Below, one piece after another: positions 1 to 6,767 of a stretch of 11,473 nt of DNA. The position numbers were made by a program, and so were the translations under genes. Position 1 is the stretch's first letter; every line of letters begins with the position of its first letter. The stretch covers positions 1-11,473 of the forward strand of contig DLGN01000226.1 in NCBI GenBank assembly GCA_002482715.1. Direction: 5' to 3'. Under the pieces are notes generated by a model, which made no database searches, was not told where the DNA came from, and was given only the letters and a program-made list of their open reading frames with translations. The DNA comes from Oxalobacteraceae bacterium UBA7693 (GTDB taxonomy: Bacteria > Pseudomonadota > Gammaproteobacteria > Burkholderiales > Burkholderiaceae_D).

Positions 1-861
1 ACGCAACAAATTCCACACCACCCGCACTCTTTGCAAGCGATACAAATCCGTCGGCGCGACTAAACAAAACGAGCGCTCAGCATAAAAATTATTTTCTAAA
101 ACCCGCACCAAACGCCCGTCATCCGGCACCGCGTAAGGTGGTGCCATAATCAAACCTAAGCCTAAGGCCGCAGCTTCGCATTGCGCCGCCAAGCTGGTGC
201 AACACATTCGCCGATGTGGCGTAAAACCCAATTCGCCCATGTAGTTCAAACCACTACTAGCCAAGCGATCTTGCACGTAATCGACAAAGTCATGTTTGAT
301 TAGATCTCCATGTACTTTAATCGGTGGATGCTTGGCTAAATACGAAGGTGCGCCATAAATATACATACGAAAACTGGCTAAGCGCGTCACCATATAACGT
401 CCGGTGCTCGGGGGGTCTAACATCACACCCAGATCCGCTTCGCGATTCGCCAAGTTGGCAAAGCGCGGCAGTAATAACAGATCCACGCTCAAATCCGGAT
501 GCGCTTGTAAAAGATCGACTAAGGCAGGTGCCACCACGCGCGAGCCCAAAATTTCTGGCACACCCAAACGGACGATGCCACGTACAGAAATTTGGGCGCC
601 AGTCAGTTCATCTTGCGCAGCGGTGACTGCGCTTTCCATCGCTTCGGCATGGGGCAACAGGGCGAGCCCCATTTCCGTCAATTGATAGCCCTCACGACTA
701 CGATCAAACAAGGTTGCGCCTAATTGTTCTTCGAGGCGATCAATGCGTCGTGCCACCGTCGTATGTTCTACAGACAAACGTCGCGAGGTGCCTGACAAAG
801 TGCCCGAGCGTGCAAGCTCAAGAAAGAAGCGTAGATCAGTCCATTCGGGCAAAGTAGTCAT
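1..861 (-). CDS. LysR-type transcriptional regulator (C-terminus cut by window edge)
   Basis: Reading the minus strand from the ATG at 859-861 gives 287 uninterrupted codons to the left edge, so the stop lies outside the window. The protein begins MTTLPEWTDLRFFLELARSG. A winged helix-turn-helix spans about residues 8-66; its core SRRLSVEHTTVARRIDRLEE and then LGATLFDRS are typical of LysR DNA-binding domains. From about residue 90 (VRLGVPEILGSRVV) there is a periplasmic-binding-protein-like effector domain. LysR proteins usually bind a small inducer there and act as tetramers, and full length is normally about 290-310 residues, so only a short tail is missing. A good ribosome binding site, AAGGA, lies 5 nt before the ATG (complement of 867-871). 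The gene is divergent from the TonB receptor, the classical arrangement for a regulator controlling its neighbour and itself. The inducer is unknown. The family call is secure; the target assignment is inference. Confidence 0.93.
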   Translation of the reverse strand, partial: MTTLPEWTDLRFFLELARSGTLSGTSRRLSVEHTTVARRIDRLEEQLGATLFDRSREGYQLTEMGLALLPHAEAMESAVTAAQDELTGAQISVRGIVRLGVPEILGSRVVAPALVDLLQAHPDLSVDLLLLPRFANLANREADLGVMLDPPSTGRYMVTRLASFRMYIYGAPSYLAKHPPIKVHGDLIKHDFVDYVQDRLASSGLNYMGELGFTPHRRMCCTSLAAQCEAAALGLGLIMAPPYAVPDDGRLVRVLENNFYAERSFCLVAPTDLYRLQRVRVVWNLLR

Positions 862-925
862 GACATTCCTTGATTGTTTTCGTTTTACTTAGTTTCTCAG
901 ACAAATTTGGGTAGAGCGGGTCGAT

Positions 926-941
926 TGTGCATCAAAGCACA
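926..941. promoter_or_regulatory. Candidate operator TGTGC-N6-GCACA near the lysR start
   Basis: TGTGC at 926-930 and GCACA at 937-941 form an inverted repeat with a 6-base spacer, about 65 bp upstream of the LysR start codon. It matches the palindrome at 1143-1158 at 13 of 16 positions, with the first seven bases (TGTGCAT) and last five (GCACA) identical. LysR proteins commonly bind a recognition site at this distance and repress themselves. That this particular regulator binds here is inference from position and from the recurrence. Confidence 0.5.
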
Positions 942-995
942 CAAGTTTAGCAATGCGCTTCTTTTCTGCCAAAAATAAGCTTTTATTAAGAGAAA

Positions 996-1016
996 AATGC
1001 GCCGTATTAGCGCATT
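996..1016. repeat. Short inverted repeat AATGCGC / GCGCATT
   Basis: AATGCGC at 996-1002 and its exact complement GCGCATT at 1010-1016 flank a 7-base spacer (CGTATTA). The same heptamer AATGCGC also occurs at 952-958. No T-tract follows, so it is not a typical terminator. It may be a protein-binding dyad in the divergent promoter region, or chance in a region rich in GCGC words. Confidence 0.4.
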
Positions 1017-1137
1017 GATCAGCTTGTTGCGCACTTACCACGTGCGTGCACTGCACAATTTTGGGGCTATTTTTACCAAAATCTACTTAAATCGCCTACT
1101 TTCACGCAGAAATAAGACTTTTCGATGGTAATAAATC

Positions 1138-1163
1138 ATCACTGTGCATTTATGCACAGTGAT
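1138..1163. promoter_or_regulatory. Perfect 26-bp palindrome, candidate operator of the TonB receptor gene
   Basis: ATCACTGTGCAT at 1138-1149 and its exact complement ATGCACAGTGAT at 1152-1163 are separated by only TT. Twelve uninterrupted base pairs with a 2-base centre fit a homodimer binding site better than an RNA hairpin loop. The inner 16 bp (TGTGC-N6-GCACA, 1143-1158) recur in near-identical form at 926-941. The centre lies about 190 bp upstream of the receptor ATG. A further 10-bp palindrome ATTGCGCAAT (1162-1171) overlaps its right end by two bases. The adjacent LysR regulator is the natural candidate ligand, but the dyad has an even length and does not show a clean T-N11-A box, so another regulator is possible. 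Confidence 0.6.
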
Positions 1164-1340
1164 TGCGCAATAGCTCGGGTTTCGAAGCGCTTTGAATTCA
1201 TACACACTGCAATCCGTGTTAATGCAATCGCATACCACCTGAAATAAATAAAACAGCAGTACCGCTTCGACAGGCCGCTCATTGCACTCCAATGGCAAGT
1301 AACGGTGAACTCGAAACCATAAAAACTCTGGAGACTTATC

Positions 1341-3626
1341 ATGACATCCTCAAAAAAATCTAAGCGTAATCTCGTCCTGCTTAGCCGCTCTGCAGCTGCT
1401 ATTTTCGCGATCTATGGCAGCGGTATTGGCTTTGCACAAGCCCAATCGACCGACACAGCTGCAAAAGCTAGTGACGACACACAAATTTCCAAAGTCGTCG
1501 TGAGCGCACGCCGCCGCGAAGAAACTTTGCAAGACGTACCTGTTTCCGTCACCGCGTATAGCGCCGATCAATTATCGAAAAGCGGCGTCGCTGATATCAC
1601 TGGTTTGGTATTAACTTTGCCGAACACAACGATGAGCGCATCACGCGGAACCAACTCCACACTGACATCCTTCATCCGCGGCGTGGGTCAACAAGACCCA
1701 CTCGCCGGTTTTGAATCTGGCGTCGGTATTTACCTCGACGACATTTATCTGGCACGTCCACAAGGTGCGGTTGCTGATATTTATGACGTCGAACGCATTG
1801 AAGTATTACGTGGACCACAAGGCACTTTGTATGGTCGCAACACCATCGGTGGCGCGGTCAAATATGTGACTCGCAAAATGGGTCCAGCGACTGATGTGCG
1901 CTTGAAAGCTTCGGTCGGTAGCTATGGTCAAATGGATGGTGTGTTGACAGCAAGCACGGCATTATCGGATACAGTGCGCGTTGGCGGAACGCTGGCAAAA
2001 TTCAAGCGCAATGGTTTCGGTACCAACTTCACGACAGGTGAAGACAACTACAACAAAGATGTTTCAGCAGCGCGTTTAAGTGCGGAGTTTTTACCAAACA
2101 GTTCTTTGTTCATTCGCTTATCTGCGGATACCAGCCAAGATGATTCCAATCCAAAACACGGCCATCGTTTAACCGTGGGAAAAATCAGCGGCGCACCTGT
2201 TCTAAGCAACGTATATGACACCCGCGCAAACTTGAACAAAGCACTTGGTCAAAAGCAGCAAGTCACACAAAGCGGCATTTCTGCTTTGGTCGAATACCAA
2301 ATTGAATCGGATTTGATGTTCAAATCTGTGACTTCTTCACGTCATGACAAATCGTATGCGCCGATTGATTTCGATTCTTTAGGCACCGTCGATTTTGACG
2401 TGCCAGCACTGTATAAGAACAAACAGTTCAGCCAAGAACTTCAATTGACTTACACAGGCAAAGCCTTCCAAGGTGTTGCCGGGGTCTACTATATTGATGC
2501 AAATGCCTACAACAAATTTGACGTGCGCTTGCTCGGCACTTCCACTTTCACTGAAGGCGATATCGATACCAAAGCTTGGGCTGCATTTGCTGATGCGAGT
2601 TTTGATCTGAGCAAAGATCTGAGTTTATCTATCGGTGGTCGTTATACCGTCGATAAACGTGAAGCGAGTATCTTGCGCCAAATCTATCTAGGTACAGCAG
2701 GTTCACCAGCAATGGGTAATGCGTCAGCTATTTTATTCAGAACCGATACCAACTTAACAAAGTCCGATTTGCATCGTGAAGATAAAAAATTCACGCCACG
2801 CGTTTCGCTCGGTTGGAAAGCAAGCGCGGACCAAAACGTGTATGCATCTTGGACCGAAGGTTTCAAGGGCGGTGGCTTTGATCCGCGTATGAATATCGTT
2901 GGCTCCAAACTCACTTTAGACAAAGCGAAACAAGGTTTCTTGCCAGAACAAATCAGTACATTTGAAATTGGCCTGAAATCCGCTTTTGCGAAGAACACCG
3001 TGTTGACGAATATCGCGGTTTTCCATAGCGATTACAAAGAAGTGCAAATCCCTGGCTCTGTCGCGATCGATACGAATGGCGATGGCAAAGACGATAGCTT
3101 CGCGGGTGTGACCACCAACGCCGGTAAAGCCAAAATCGATGGTATTGAATTGGAAGCGACAGCGCGTTTGACCGATGCCTTTAGTATGTCTGGCATGTTC
3201 AGCTACATCGATGCGAAATATACCAAGTACATTGGTGCTGGCAACATCGATGTCGCGAACTTGCGCGTCTTCCAAAACACGCCAAAGCAAACAGCCAGCA
3301 TCCGTGCTAACTACGATTGGGATATGGCGATGTTGGGCAATTCGGGCAAACTGACCTTAAGCAGTGGCTTGGCATTCCGTGGCAAGACTTATCAGTTTGA
3401 AACACCAACACCTATCCTCGATCAAGACAGCTACAAATTATGGGATGCTAGTTTAGTCTGGAGCCGTTCTGACAATCGCGTACGCGTTGGTTTGCATGGC
3501 AAAAACTTGAATGATGCGCGTTACAAAGTGGCTGGTTATTTGTTCCCAACTTTGGGTGAAGGCAGCACCACTGCCTTCTACGGCAATCCACGCACTTACA
3601 CTTTGACTTTGGACTATCGTTTCTAA
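1341..3626 (+). CDS. TonB-dependent outer-membrane receptor
   Basis: This 761-residue protein is a complete TonB-dependent receptor, which imports a ligand through the outer membrane using energy from TonB-ExbB-ExbD. A signal peptide covers about residues 1-35 (KKSKR, hydrophobic core, then AQAQ). The TonB-box-like segment ISKVVVSA is at 49-56. The plug domain runs from about 60 to 177 and contains DVPVSVTAYSADQL, FIRGVGQQDP (111-120), GIYLDDIYLARPQG (129-142) and RGPQGTLYGRNTIGGAV (157-173). The remainder is beta-barrel, ending PRTYTLTLDYRF with the C-terminal phenylalanine expected for outer-membrane barrels. The plug style resembles the large receptor group abundant in Caulobacter and sphingomonads, where ligands include sugars, aromatics, vitamins and unknown compounds, rather than a recognisable siderophore receptor. 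Residues 577-585 (DTNGDGKDD) resemble a calcium-binding loop. GGAG lies 7 nt upstream of the ATG. The gene is divergent from the LysR regulator and ends at its own terminator. The ligand is unknown. Confidence 0.95.
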   Translation: MTSSKKSKRNLVLLSRSAAAIFAIYGSGIGFAQAQSTDTAAKASDDTQISKVVVSARRREETLQDVPVSVTAYSADQLSKSGVADITGLVLTLPNTTMSASRGTNSTLTSFIRGVGQQDPLAGFESGVGIYLDDIYLARPQGAVADIYDVERIEVLRGPQGTLYGRNTIGGAVKYVTRKMGPATDVRLKASVGSYGQMDGVLTASTALSDTVRVGGTLAKFKRNGFGTNFTTGEDNYNKDVSAARLSAEFLPNSSLFIRLSADTSQDDSNPKHGHRLTVGKISGAPVLSNVYDTRANLNKALGQKQQVTQSGISALVEYQIESDLMFKSVTSSRHDKSYAPIDFDSLGTVDFDVPALYKNKQFSQELQLTYTGKAFQGVAGVYYIDANAYNKFDVRLLGTSTFTEGDIDTKAWAAFADASFDLSKDLSLSIGGRYTVDKREASILRQIYLGTAGSPAMGNASAILFRTDTNLTKSDLHREDKKFTPRVSLGWKASADQNVYASWTEGFKGGGFDPRMNIVGSKLTLDKAKQGFLPEQISTFEIGLKSAFAKNTVLTNIAVFHSDYKEVQIPGSVAIDTNGDGKDDSFAGVTTNAGKAKIDGIELEATARLTDAFSMSGMFSYIDAKYTKYIGAGNIDVANLRVFQNTPKQTASIRANYDWDMAMLGNSGKLTLSSGLAFRGKTYQFETPTPILDQDSYKLWDASLVWSRSDNRVRVGLHGKNLNDARYKVAGYLFPTLGEGSTTAFYGNPRTYTLTLDYRF

Positions 3627-3683
3627 AACGGAGATTTGCAGCAGCTCTGGTATGCAGCTGCTACGTTCTCATCAACGTTTTAG
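3623..3683 (+). repeat. Nested inverted repeats spanning the receptor stop codon
   Basis: CTAAAACG at 3623-3630 pairs exactly with CGTTTTAG at 3676-3683. Inside it, AGCAGCT at 3640-3646 pairs with AGCTGCT at 3656-3662 around a 9-base loop. The outer arm contains the receptor's TAA stop (3624-3626). There is no T-tract after 3683, so this is a structured 3' end rather than a terminator. It sits just before the true terminator at 3692-3725 and might protect the mRNA 3' end. The functional role is inference. Confidence 0.45.
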
Positions 3684-3691
3684 AGAATTTG

Positions 3692-3725
3692 CGACCAGCT
3701 CAACGCTGGGCTGGTCGTTTTTTTT
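3692..3725 (+). terminator. Rho-independent terminator after the TonB receptor gene
   Basis: CGACCAGC (3692-3699) pairs perfectly with GCTGGTCG (3710-3717) around a 10-base loop, followed directly by eight T residues (3718-3725). It lies 66 bp after the receptor stop codon. It should separate the receptor transcript from the hydrolase/ABC operon downstream, which therefore needs its own promoter in 3726-3794, or readthrough. Confidence 0.9.
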
Positions 3726-3737
3726 CGAAATTCGCGT

Positions 3738-3750
3738 GCTGCCGGGCAGC
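3738..3750. repeat. 13-bp dyad GCTGCC-G-GGCAGC upstream of the hydrolase
   Basis: GCTGCC at 3738-3743 and GGCAGC at 3745-3750 form a perfect dyad around one base, in the short leader between the receptor terminator and the hydrolase start. It could be an operator for the downstream operon, but it is short and no copy was seen elsewhere in the window. Confidence 0.25.
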
Positions 3751-3794
3751 TCGTATTCATACATAGTAAGTTCAGCAAACTCAACACACTCAAT

Positions 3795-4682
3795 TTGGGC
3801 TTGAATATCGTGAGCGATTACAAAGACGTTTATTTCACTAGCAAAGATGGTCTGCGTTTGTATGCGCGTGACTATGATGCTGCCTTGCCCTCTTCAAAAT
3901 TACCGATTATTTGCATTCATGGCCTGACCCGAAATTCAGCCGATTTTAATGAATTAGCACCGCTATTAGCGCAACAAGGACGACGTGTGATCGCAGTCGA
4001 TGTGCGTGGTCGTGGTCGCTCACAACATGCCCATCAAGTTGCGCATTATCACCCATGGGTGTATGCCAACGACATCGTTAGTCTGGCGGAGCAACTTGGC
4101 ATTCATCGCGCCGTTTTTATCGGCACTTCGATGGGCGGCTTAATTACCATGACGCTGGCATTGCGCAAATCTAAGTTAATCGCAGCGGCAGTATTGAACG
4201 ATGTTGGCCCCAAATTGTCACAAAAAGGCTTAGACCGAATCGCTGGCTATGCAGGCGATGGCATGCACTGCGCCAACTGGGAACAAGCACGTAACTACAT
4301 CAAACGGATCAACCACTCTGCCTTCCCCAATAATACCGATGAAGAATGGGATAAATGGGCGCACCGCGCTTTCGCTGAGAATGCGCAAGGCGAATTGGAA
4401 TTGCAGTATGATCCCTTGATTGCCACCCCGCTCAAAACAGGTAAGTTGAAAGCGACGTCTTGGTTAGGACGCTGGGCATTTAAGCGGCTAAGCAGAAATC
4501 GCCCGTGCCTATTGGTGCGAGGTTCCATCTCCGATTTATTGGAAGATGAGCAGGCAAATTATATGAAACAAGTTTGCCCACAATTGCAGTATGTTGAAGT
4601 CCCACAAATCGGCCACGCGCCTATGCTGACCGAACCGGAAGCGCAACAAGCATTACAAAATTTTTTACAGCAAGTCGAATAA
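3795..4682 (+). CDS. Alpha/beta hydrolase (Ser-Asp-His), probably cytoplasmic
   Basis: The protein is up to 295 residues with an alpha/beta-hydrolase fold. Visible elements are the oxyanion-hole IHG at 41-43, the VDVRGRGRS segment at 68-76 after strand 4, the nucleophile elbow GTSMGG (Ser112), the likely acid Asp247 in RGSISD, and the catalytic His274 in QIGHAP. A cap region probably lies at about 140-225. No signal peptide is seen, so it should act inside the cell on an ester, lactone, amide or C-C bond; the substrate cannot be told. No in-frame ATG exists. The longest frame starts at TTG 3795, while GTG at 3810 would give MSDYKDVYFTSKDGLRLYARDY and may be the better start; neither has a strong ribosome binding site. 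The stop is 32 bp before the binding-protein gene, so hydrolase and transporter are probably co-transcribed, suggesting that an imported compound is its substrate. Confidence 0.88.
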   Translation: MGLNIVSDYKDVYFTSKDGLRLYARDYDAALPSSKLPIICIHGLTRNSADFNELAPLLAQQGRRVIAVDVRGRGRSQHAHQVAHYHPWVYANDIVSLAEQLGIHRAVFIGTSMGGLITMTLALRKSKLIAAAVLNDVGPKLSQKGLDRIAGYAGDGMHCANWEQARNYIKRINHSAFPNNTDEEWDKWAHRAFAENAQGELELQYDPLIATPLKTGKLKATSWLGRWAFKRLSRNRPCLLVRGSISDLLEDEQANYMKQVCPQLQYVEVPQIGHAPMLTEPEAQQALQNFLQQVE

Positions 4683-4714
4683 AAAATCACGATAGAAAAA
4701 ACCAAGGAGCACTT

Positions 4715-5938
4715 ATGCATACCACTGACAAAAAAACTAAACACTTCAAACTCAAGCAAATCGCACTCGGCCTGGGCTTAGGATTTAGCTTACTCACATC
4801 GGCAGGTTTAGCACTCGCACAAGATATCAAGATCGCGCTGATCGCTGGCAAAACAGGCGCATTGGAGCCGTATGCCAAAGAAACCGAAACCGGTTTCATG
4901 ATGGGCCTGGAATATCTGACCGGTGGCAAAATGGAAGTCAACGGCAAGAAGATCAAAGTCATCATCAAAGACGATCAAAGCAAACCCGACATGGGTCGTG
5001 CATTGTTAGCGGAAGCCTATGGTGACGATAAAGTCGATATCGCAGTCGGCACGACCTCGTCTGGTTCTGCTTTAGCGATGTTGCCAGTCGCGGAAGAATA
5101 CAAAAAAATCTTGATCGTTGAACCAGCAGTCGCCGACGCGATTACTGGCGACAAATGGAATCGTTATATCTTCCGTACCAGCCGCAATTCTATGCAAGAT
5201 GCCTTGGCGGCTGCTAGCACAATTAAGTCCGGCGGCAGTATAGCCTTCCTCAGTCAAGATAATGCCTTTGGCCGCGACGCCATCAAAGCTGCGAAAGAAG
5301 CACTGGCAACGGCTGGTTCCAAAGCTAAAGTCGTGCACGAAGAATTCGCAGCACAAAACACGACAGATTTCACGGCTCCAGCACAAAGAATTTTTGATGC
5401 TTTAAAAAATAAGCCAGAGCCACGCCTCTTGCAAATCGTTTGGGCAGGACCTAGCCCGATGAATAAATTGGCGGATTTAAAACCAGAGCGCTTCGGCATC
5501 AACTTGGCACCGGGCGGCAATATTTTGCCAGTGATGAAATTATGGAAATCGTATGCCGGTACGCAGGGCACGATTTACTACTACTATGATTTCCCAAAAA
5601 ACAAAATGAATGACTGGTTAGTTGCTGAGCACACCAAACGCTTTAAGGCACCGCCAGATTTCTTTACCGCCGGAGGTTTTGCCGCAGCTAGTGCTGTCTA
5701 CACCGCATTGAGCAAAGCCCAATCCACCAATACCGAAAAATTGATCAATACGATGGAAGGCATGGAATTTGACACGCCAAAAGGCAAGATGAATTTCCGC
5801 AAAGAAGATCACCAAGCTCTGCAATCCATGTATCACTTCAAGATCAAAAAAGATCAGAAAAATGAATGGGATATTTTGGAATTGGTACGCGAAATTCCTG
5901 CTAGCGATATTCCTGTTCCAGTAAAAAACAAACGATAA
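4715..5938 (+). CDS. Periplasmic substrate-binding protein of a branched-chain-type ABC importer
   Basis: The product has 407 residues. A Sec signal peptide covers 1-35 (MHTTDKKTKHFKLK, a Gly/Leu-rich core, then GLALA), with predicted cleavage before QDIKIALIAG; there is no lipobox cysteine, so it is a soluble periplasmic protein. The mature part is a type I binding protein of the Leu/Ile/Val/amide family (Peripla_BP_6-like). Supporting segments are IKIALIAGKTGALEPYAKE at the N-terminus, VIIKDDQSKPDMG, VDIAVGTTSSGSALAMLPVAEEYK in the first lobe, and FRTSRNSMQDALAAAS followed by FLSQDNAFGRDAIKAAKEAL at the hinge and second lobe. A strong AAGGAG lies 5 nt before the ATG. It is followed by both ATPases and both permeases of one importer and preceded by a hydrolase. 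The family covers amino acids, amides, urea and aromatic acids, so the ligand is open. Naming it LivJ/LivK would overclaim. Confidence 0.92.
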   Translation: MHTTDKKTKHFKLKQIALGLGLGFSLLTSAGLALAQDIKIALIAGKTGALEPYAKETETGFMMGLEYLTGGKMEVNGKKIKVIIKDDQSKPDMGRALLAEAYGDDKVDIAVGTTSSGSALAMLPVAEEYKKILIVEPAVADAITGDKWNRYIFRTSRNSMQDALAAASTIKSGGSIAFLSQDNAFGRDAIKAAKEALATAGSKAKVVHEEFAAQNTTDFTAPAQRIFDALKNKPEPRLLQIVWAGPSPMNKLADLKPERFGINLAPGGNILPVMKLWKSYAGTQGTIYYYYDFPKNKMNDWLVAEHTKRFKAPPDFFTAGGFAAASAVYTALSKAQSTNTEKLINTMEGMEFDTPKGKMNFRKEDHQALQSMYHFKIKKDQKNEWDILELVREIPASDIPVPVKNKR

Positions 5939-5960
5939 AAACTCCTAGATCGCACAGCAC

Positions 5961-6767
5961 ATGCAAACCAGCAGCACATCATCTGTTAGCACGCCACCTG
6001 TTAGCACACCATCCTTGAGCACCCGCGACTTGAGCATCCACTTTGGTGGTCATGTCGCGGTCAATCAAGTGAGTGCGGATTTTTATCCGGGCAGCTTAAC
6101 CGTCATTGTCGGACCAAATGGCGCAGGCAAAACCACCTACTTTAATTTGATCTCGGGTCAGCTCAATGCGAGTTCGGGTAGCGTCAGTCTATTTGGGCAA
6201 GACATCACGAAGTTCGGCGCCGCTAAACGTACGCGCGCTGGCATTGGTCGTGCGTTTCAATTGACAAATCTATTTCCGCATTTATCGGTAATGGAAAACG
6301 TGCGATTGGCTGTACAAAGTCGCGCTGGTATAGGCTTAAATATCTTCTCGCTGTGGTCGAACCATAAAGAATTGATACAACGTGCTGAACATTATCTGGA
6401 GCGCGTAGCACTAGCAAATCGTCGCGATGACCGCGTGATCACTTTATCGCATGGTGACAAGCGCAAATTAGAAGTGGCGATCTTGTTAGCGCTGGAGCCA
6501 GAGATCATGATGTTTGATGAACCAACAGCCGGCATGAGCGTAGATGAAGTACCAGTAGATTTGAATCTGATTCAAGAAGTGAAGGCCGAAAAAAATAAAA
6601 CCATCCTCTTAGTCGAACACAAAATGGATGTGGTGCGTTCACTAGCCGACCGGATTATCGTTTTACACAACGGCACTTTGGTCGCCGATGGAGAACCAGC
6701 GACCGTGATGGCATCGGCCATCGTACAGGAAGCATATTTAGGTAAAGGAGTCGCGCAAGATGTCTGA
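5961..6767 (+). CDS. ABC transporter ATP-binding protein, LivG type
   Basis: This 268-residue ATPase powers inner-membrane import together with the next gene product. Walker A GPNGAGKT is at 51-58, the Q-loop follows GRAFQLTNLFP, the signature LSHGDKRKLE is at 162-171, Walker B MMFDEPTAG at 183-191, and the switch histidine is H220 in LLVEHKMD. The C-terminus VMASAIVQEAYLGKG is the LivG-type ending. The first 20 residues before the usual LivG start are a Ser/Thr/Pro/Val-rich extension encoded by 15-bp tandem repeats (5983-6027). No Shine-Dalgarno sequence is visible before the ATG at 5961, only 22 bp after the binding-protein stop, so initiation may be weak. A TTG at 6015 is the only obvious later alternative, and it too lacks a ribosome binding site. 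The last 8 bases overlap the following ATPase gene. Confidence 0.93.
   Translation: MQTSSTSSVSTPPVSTPSLSTRDLSIHFGGHVAVNQVSADFYPGSLTVIVGPNGAGKTTYFNLISGQLNASSGSVSLFGQDITKFGAAKRTRAGIGRAFQLTNLFPHLSVMENVRLAVQSRAGIGLNIFSLWSNHKELIQRAEHYLERVALANRRDDRVITLSHGDKRKLEVAILLALEPEIMMFDEPTAGMSVDEVPVDLNLIQEVKAEKNKTILLVEHKMDVVRSLADRIIVLHNGTLVADGEPATVMASAIVQEAYLGKGVAQDV
5983..6027 (+). repeat. 15-bp tandem repeat in the 5' end of the LivG-type gene
   Basis: Three consecutive 15-bp units begin at 5983, 5998 and 6013. The first two (CTGTTAGCACGCCAC and CTGTTAGCACACCAT) match at 13 of 15 positions; the third is diverged but keeps AGCAC in register. They encode SVSTP/PVSTP/SLSTR-like pentapeptides in a non-conserved N-terminal tail. 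Because the unit is a multiple of three, copy-number change would keep the frame. Confidence 0.6.

Larger units (their letters stand above)
862..1340. other. Divergent intergenic region with several inverted repeats
   Basis: These 479 bases separate the LysR gene from the TonB receptor gene. No convincing coding region is present; the short minus-strand reading frames at 1083-1342 have no family features and cross the dyads. The region holds at least three inverted repeats, listed separately, and several TGCGC motifs. It must contain the promoters of both flanking genes, but no confident -35/-10 pair could be picked by eye. That would be consistent with an activator-dependent promoter. The receptor's ribosome binding site GGAG lies at 1330-1333, 7 nt before its ATG. 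Confidence 0.7.

Noticed and set aside
324..685. Two plus-strand open frames of about 100 and 93 codons
   Set aside because: They lie antisense to the continuous LysR gene, have no recognisable features, and fall wholly within its conserved effector domain.
1172..1330. Candidate -35/-10 promoter for the receptor (for example TTGAAT near 1192, or AT-rich sequence near 1240-1255)
   Set aside because: No pair with acceptable hexamers and 16-18 bp spacing could be found by eye, so no promoter is claimed.
1083..1342. Minus-strand open frames of about 70 codons in the divergent intergenic region
   Set aside because: There is no family resemblance and no convincing ribosome binding site, and they cross the perfect palindrome and the receptor's leader.
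2916..3290. Minus-strand 124-codon open frame
   Set aside because: It is antisense to the receptor barrel, whose plus-strand frame is complete and conserved; it is a shadow frame.
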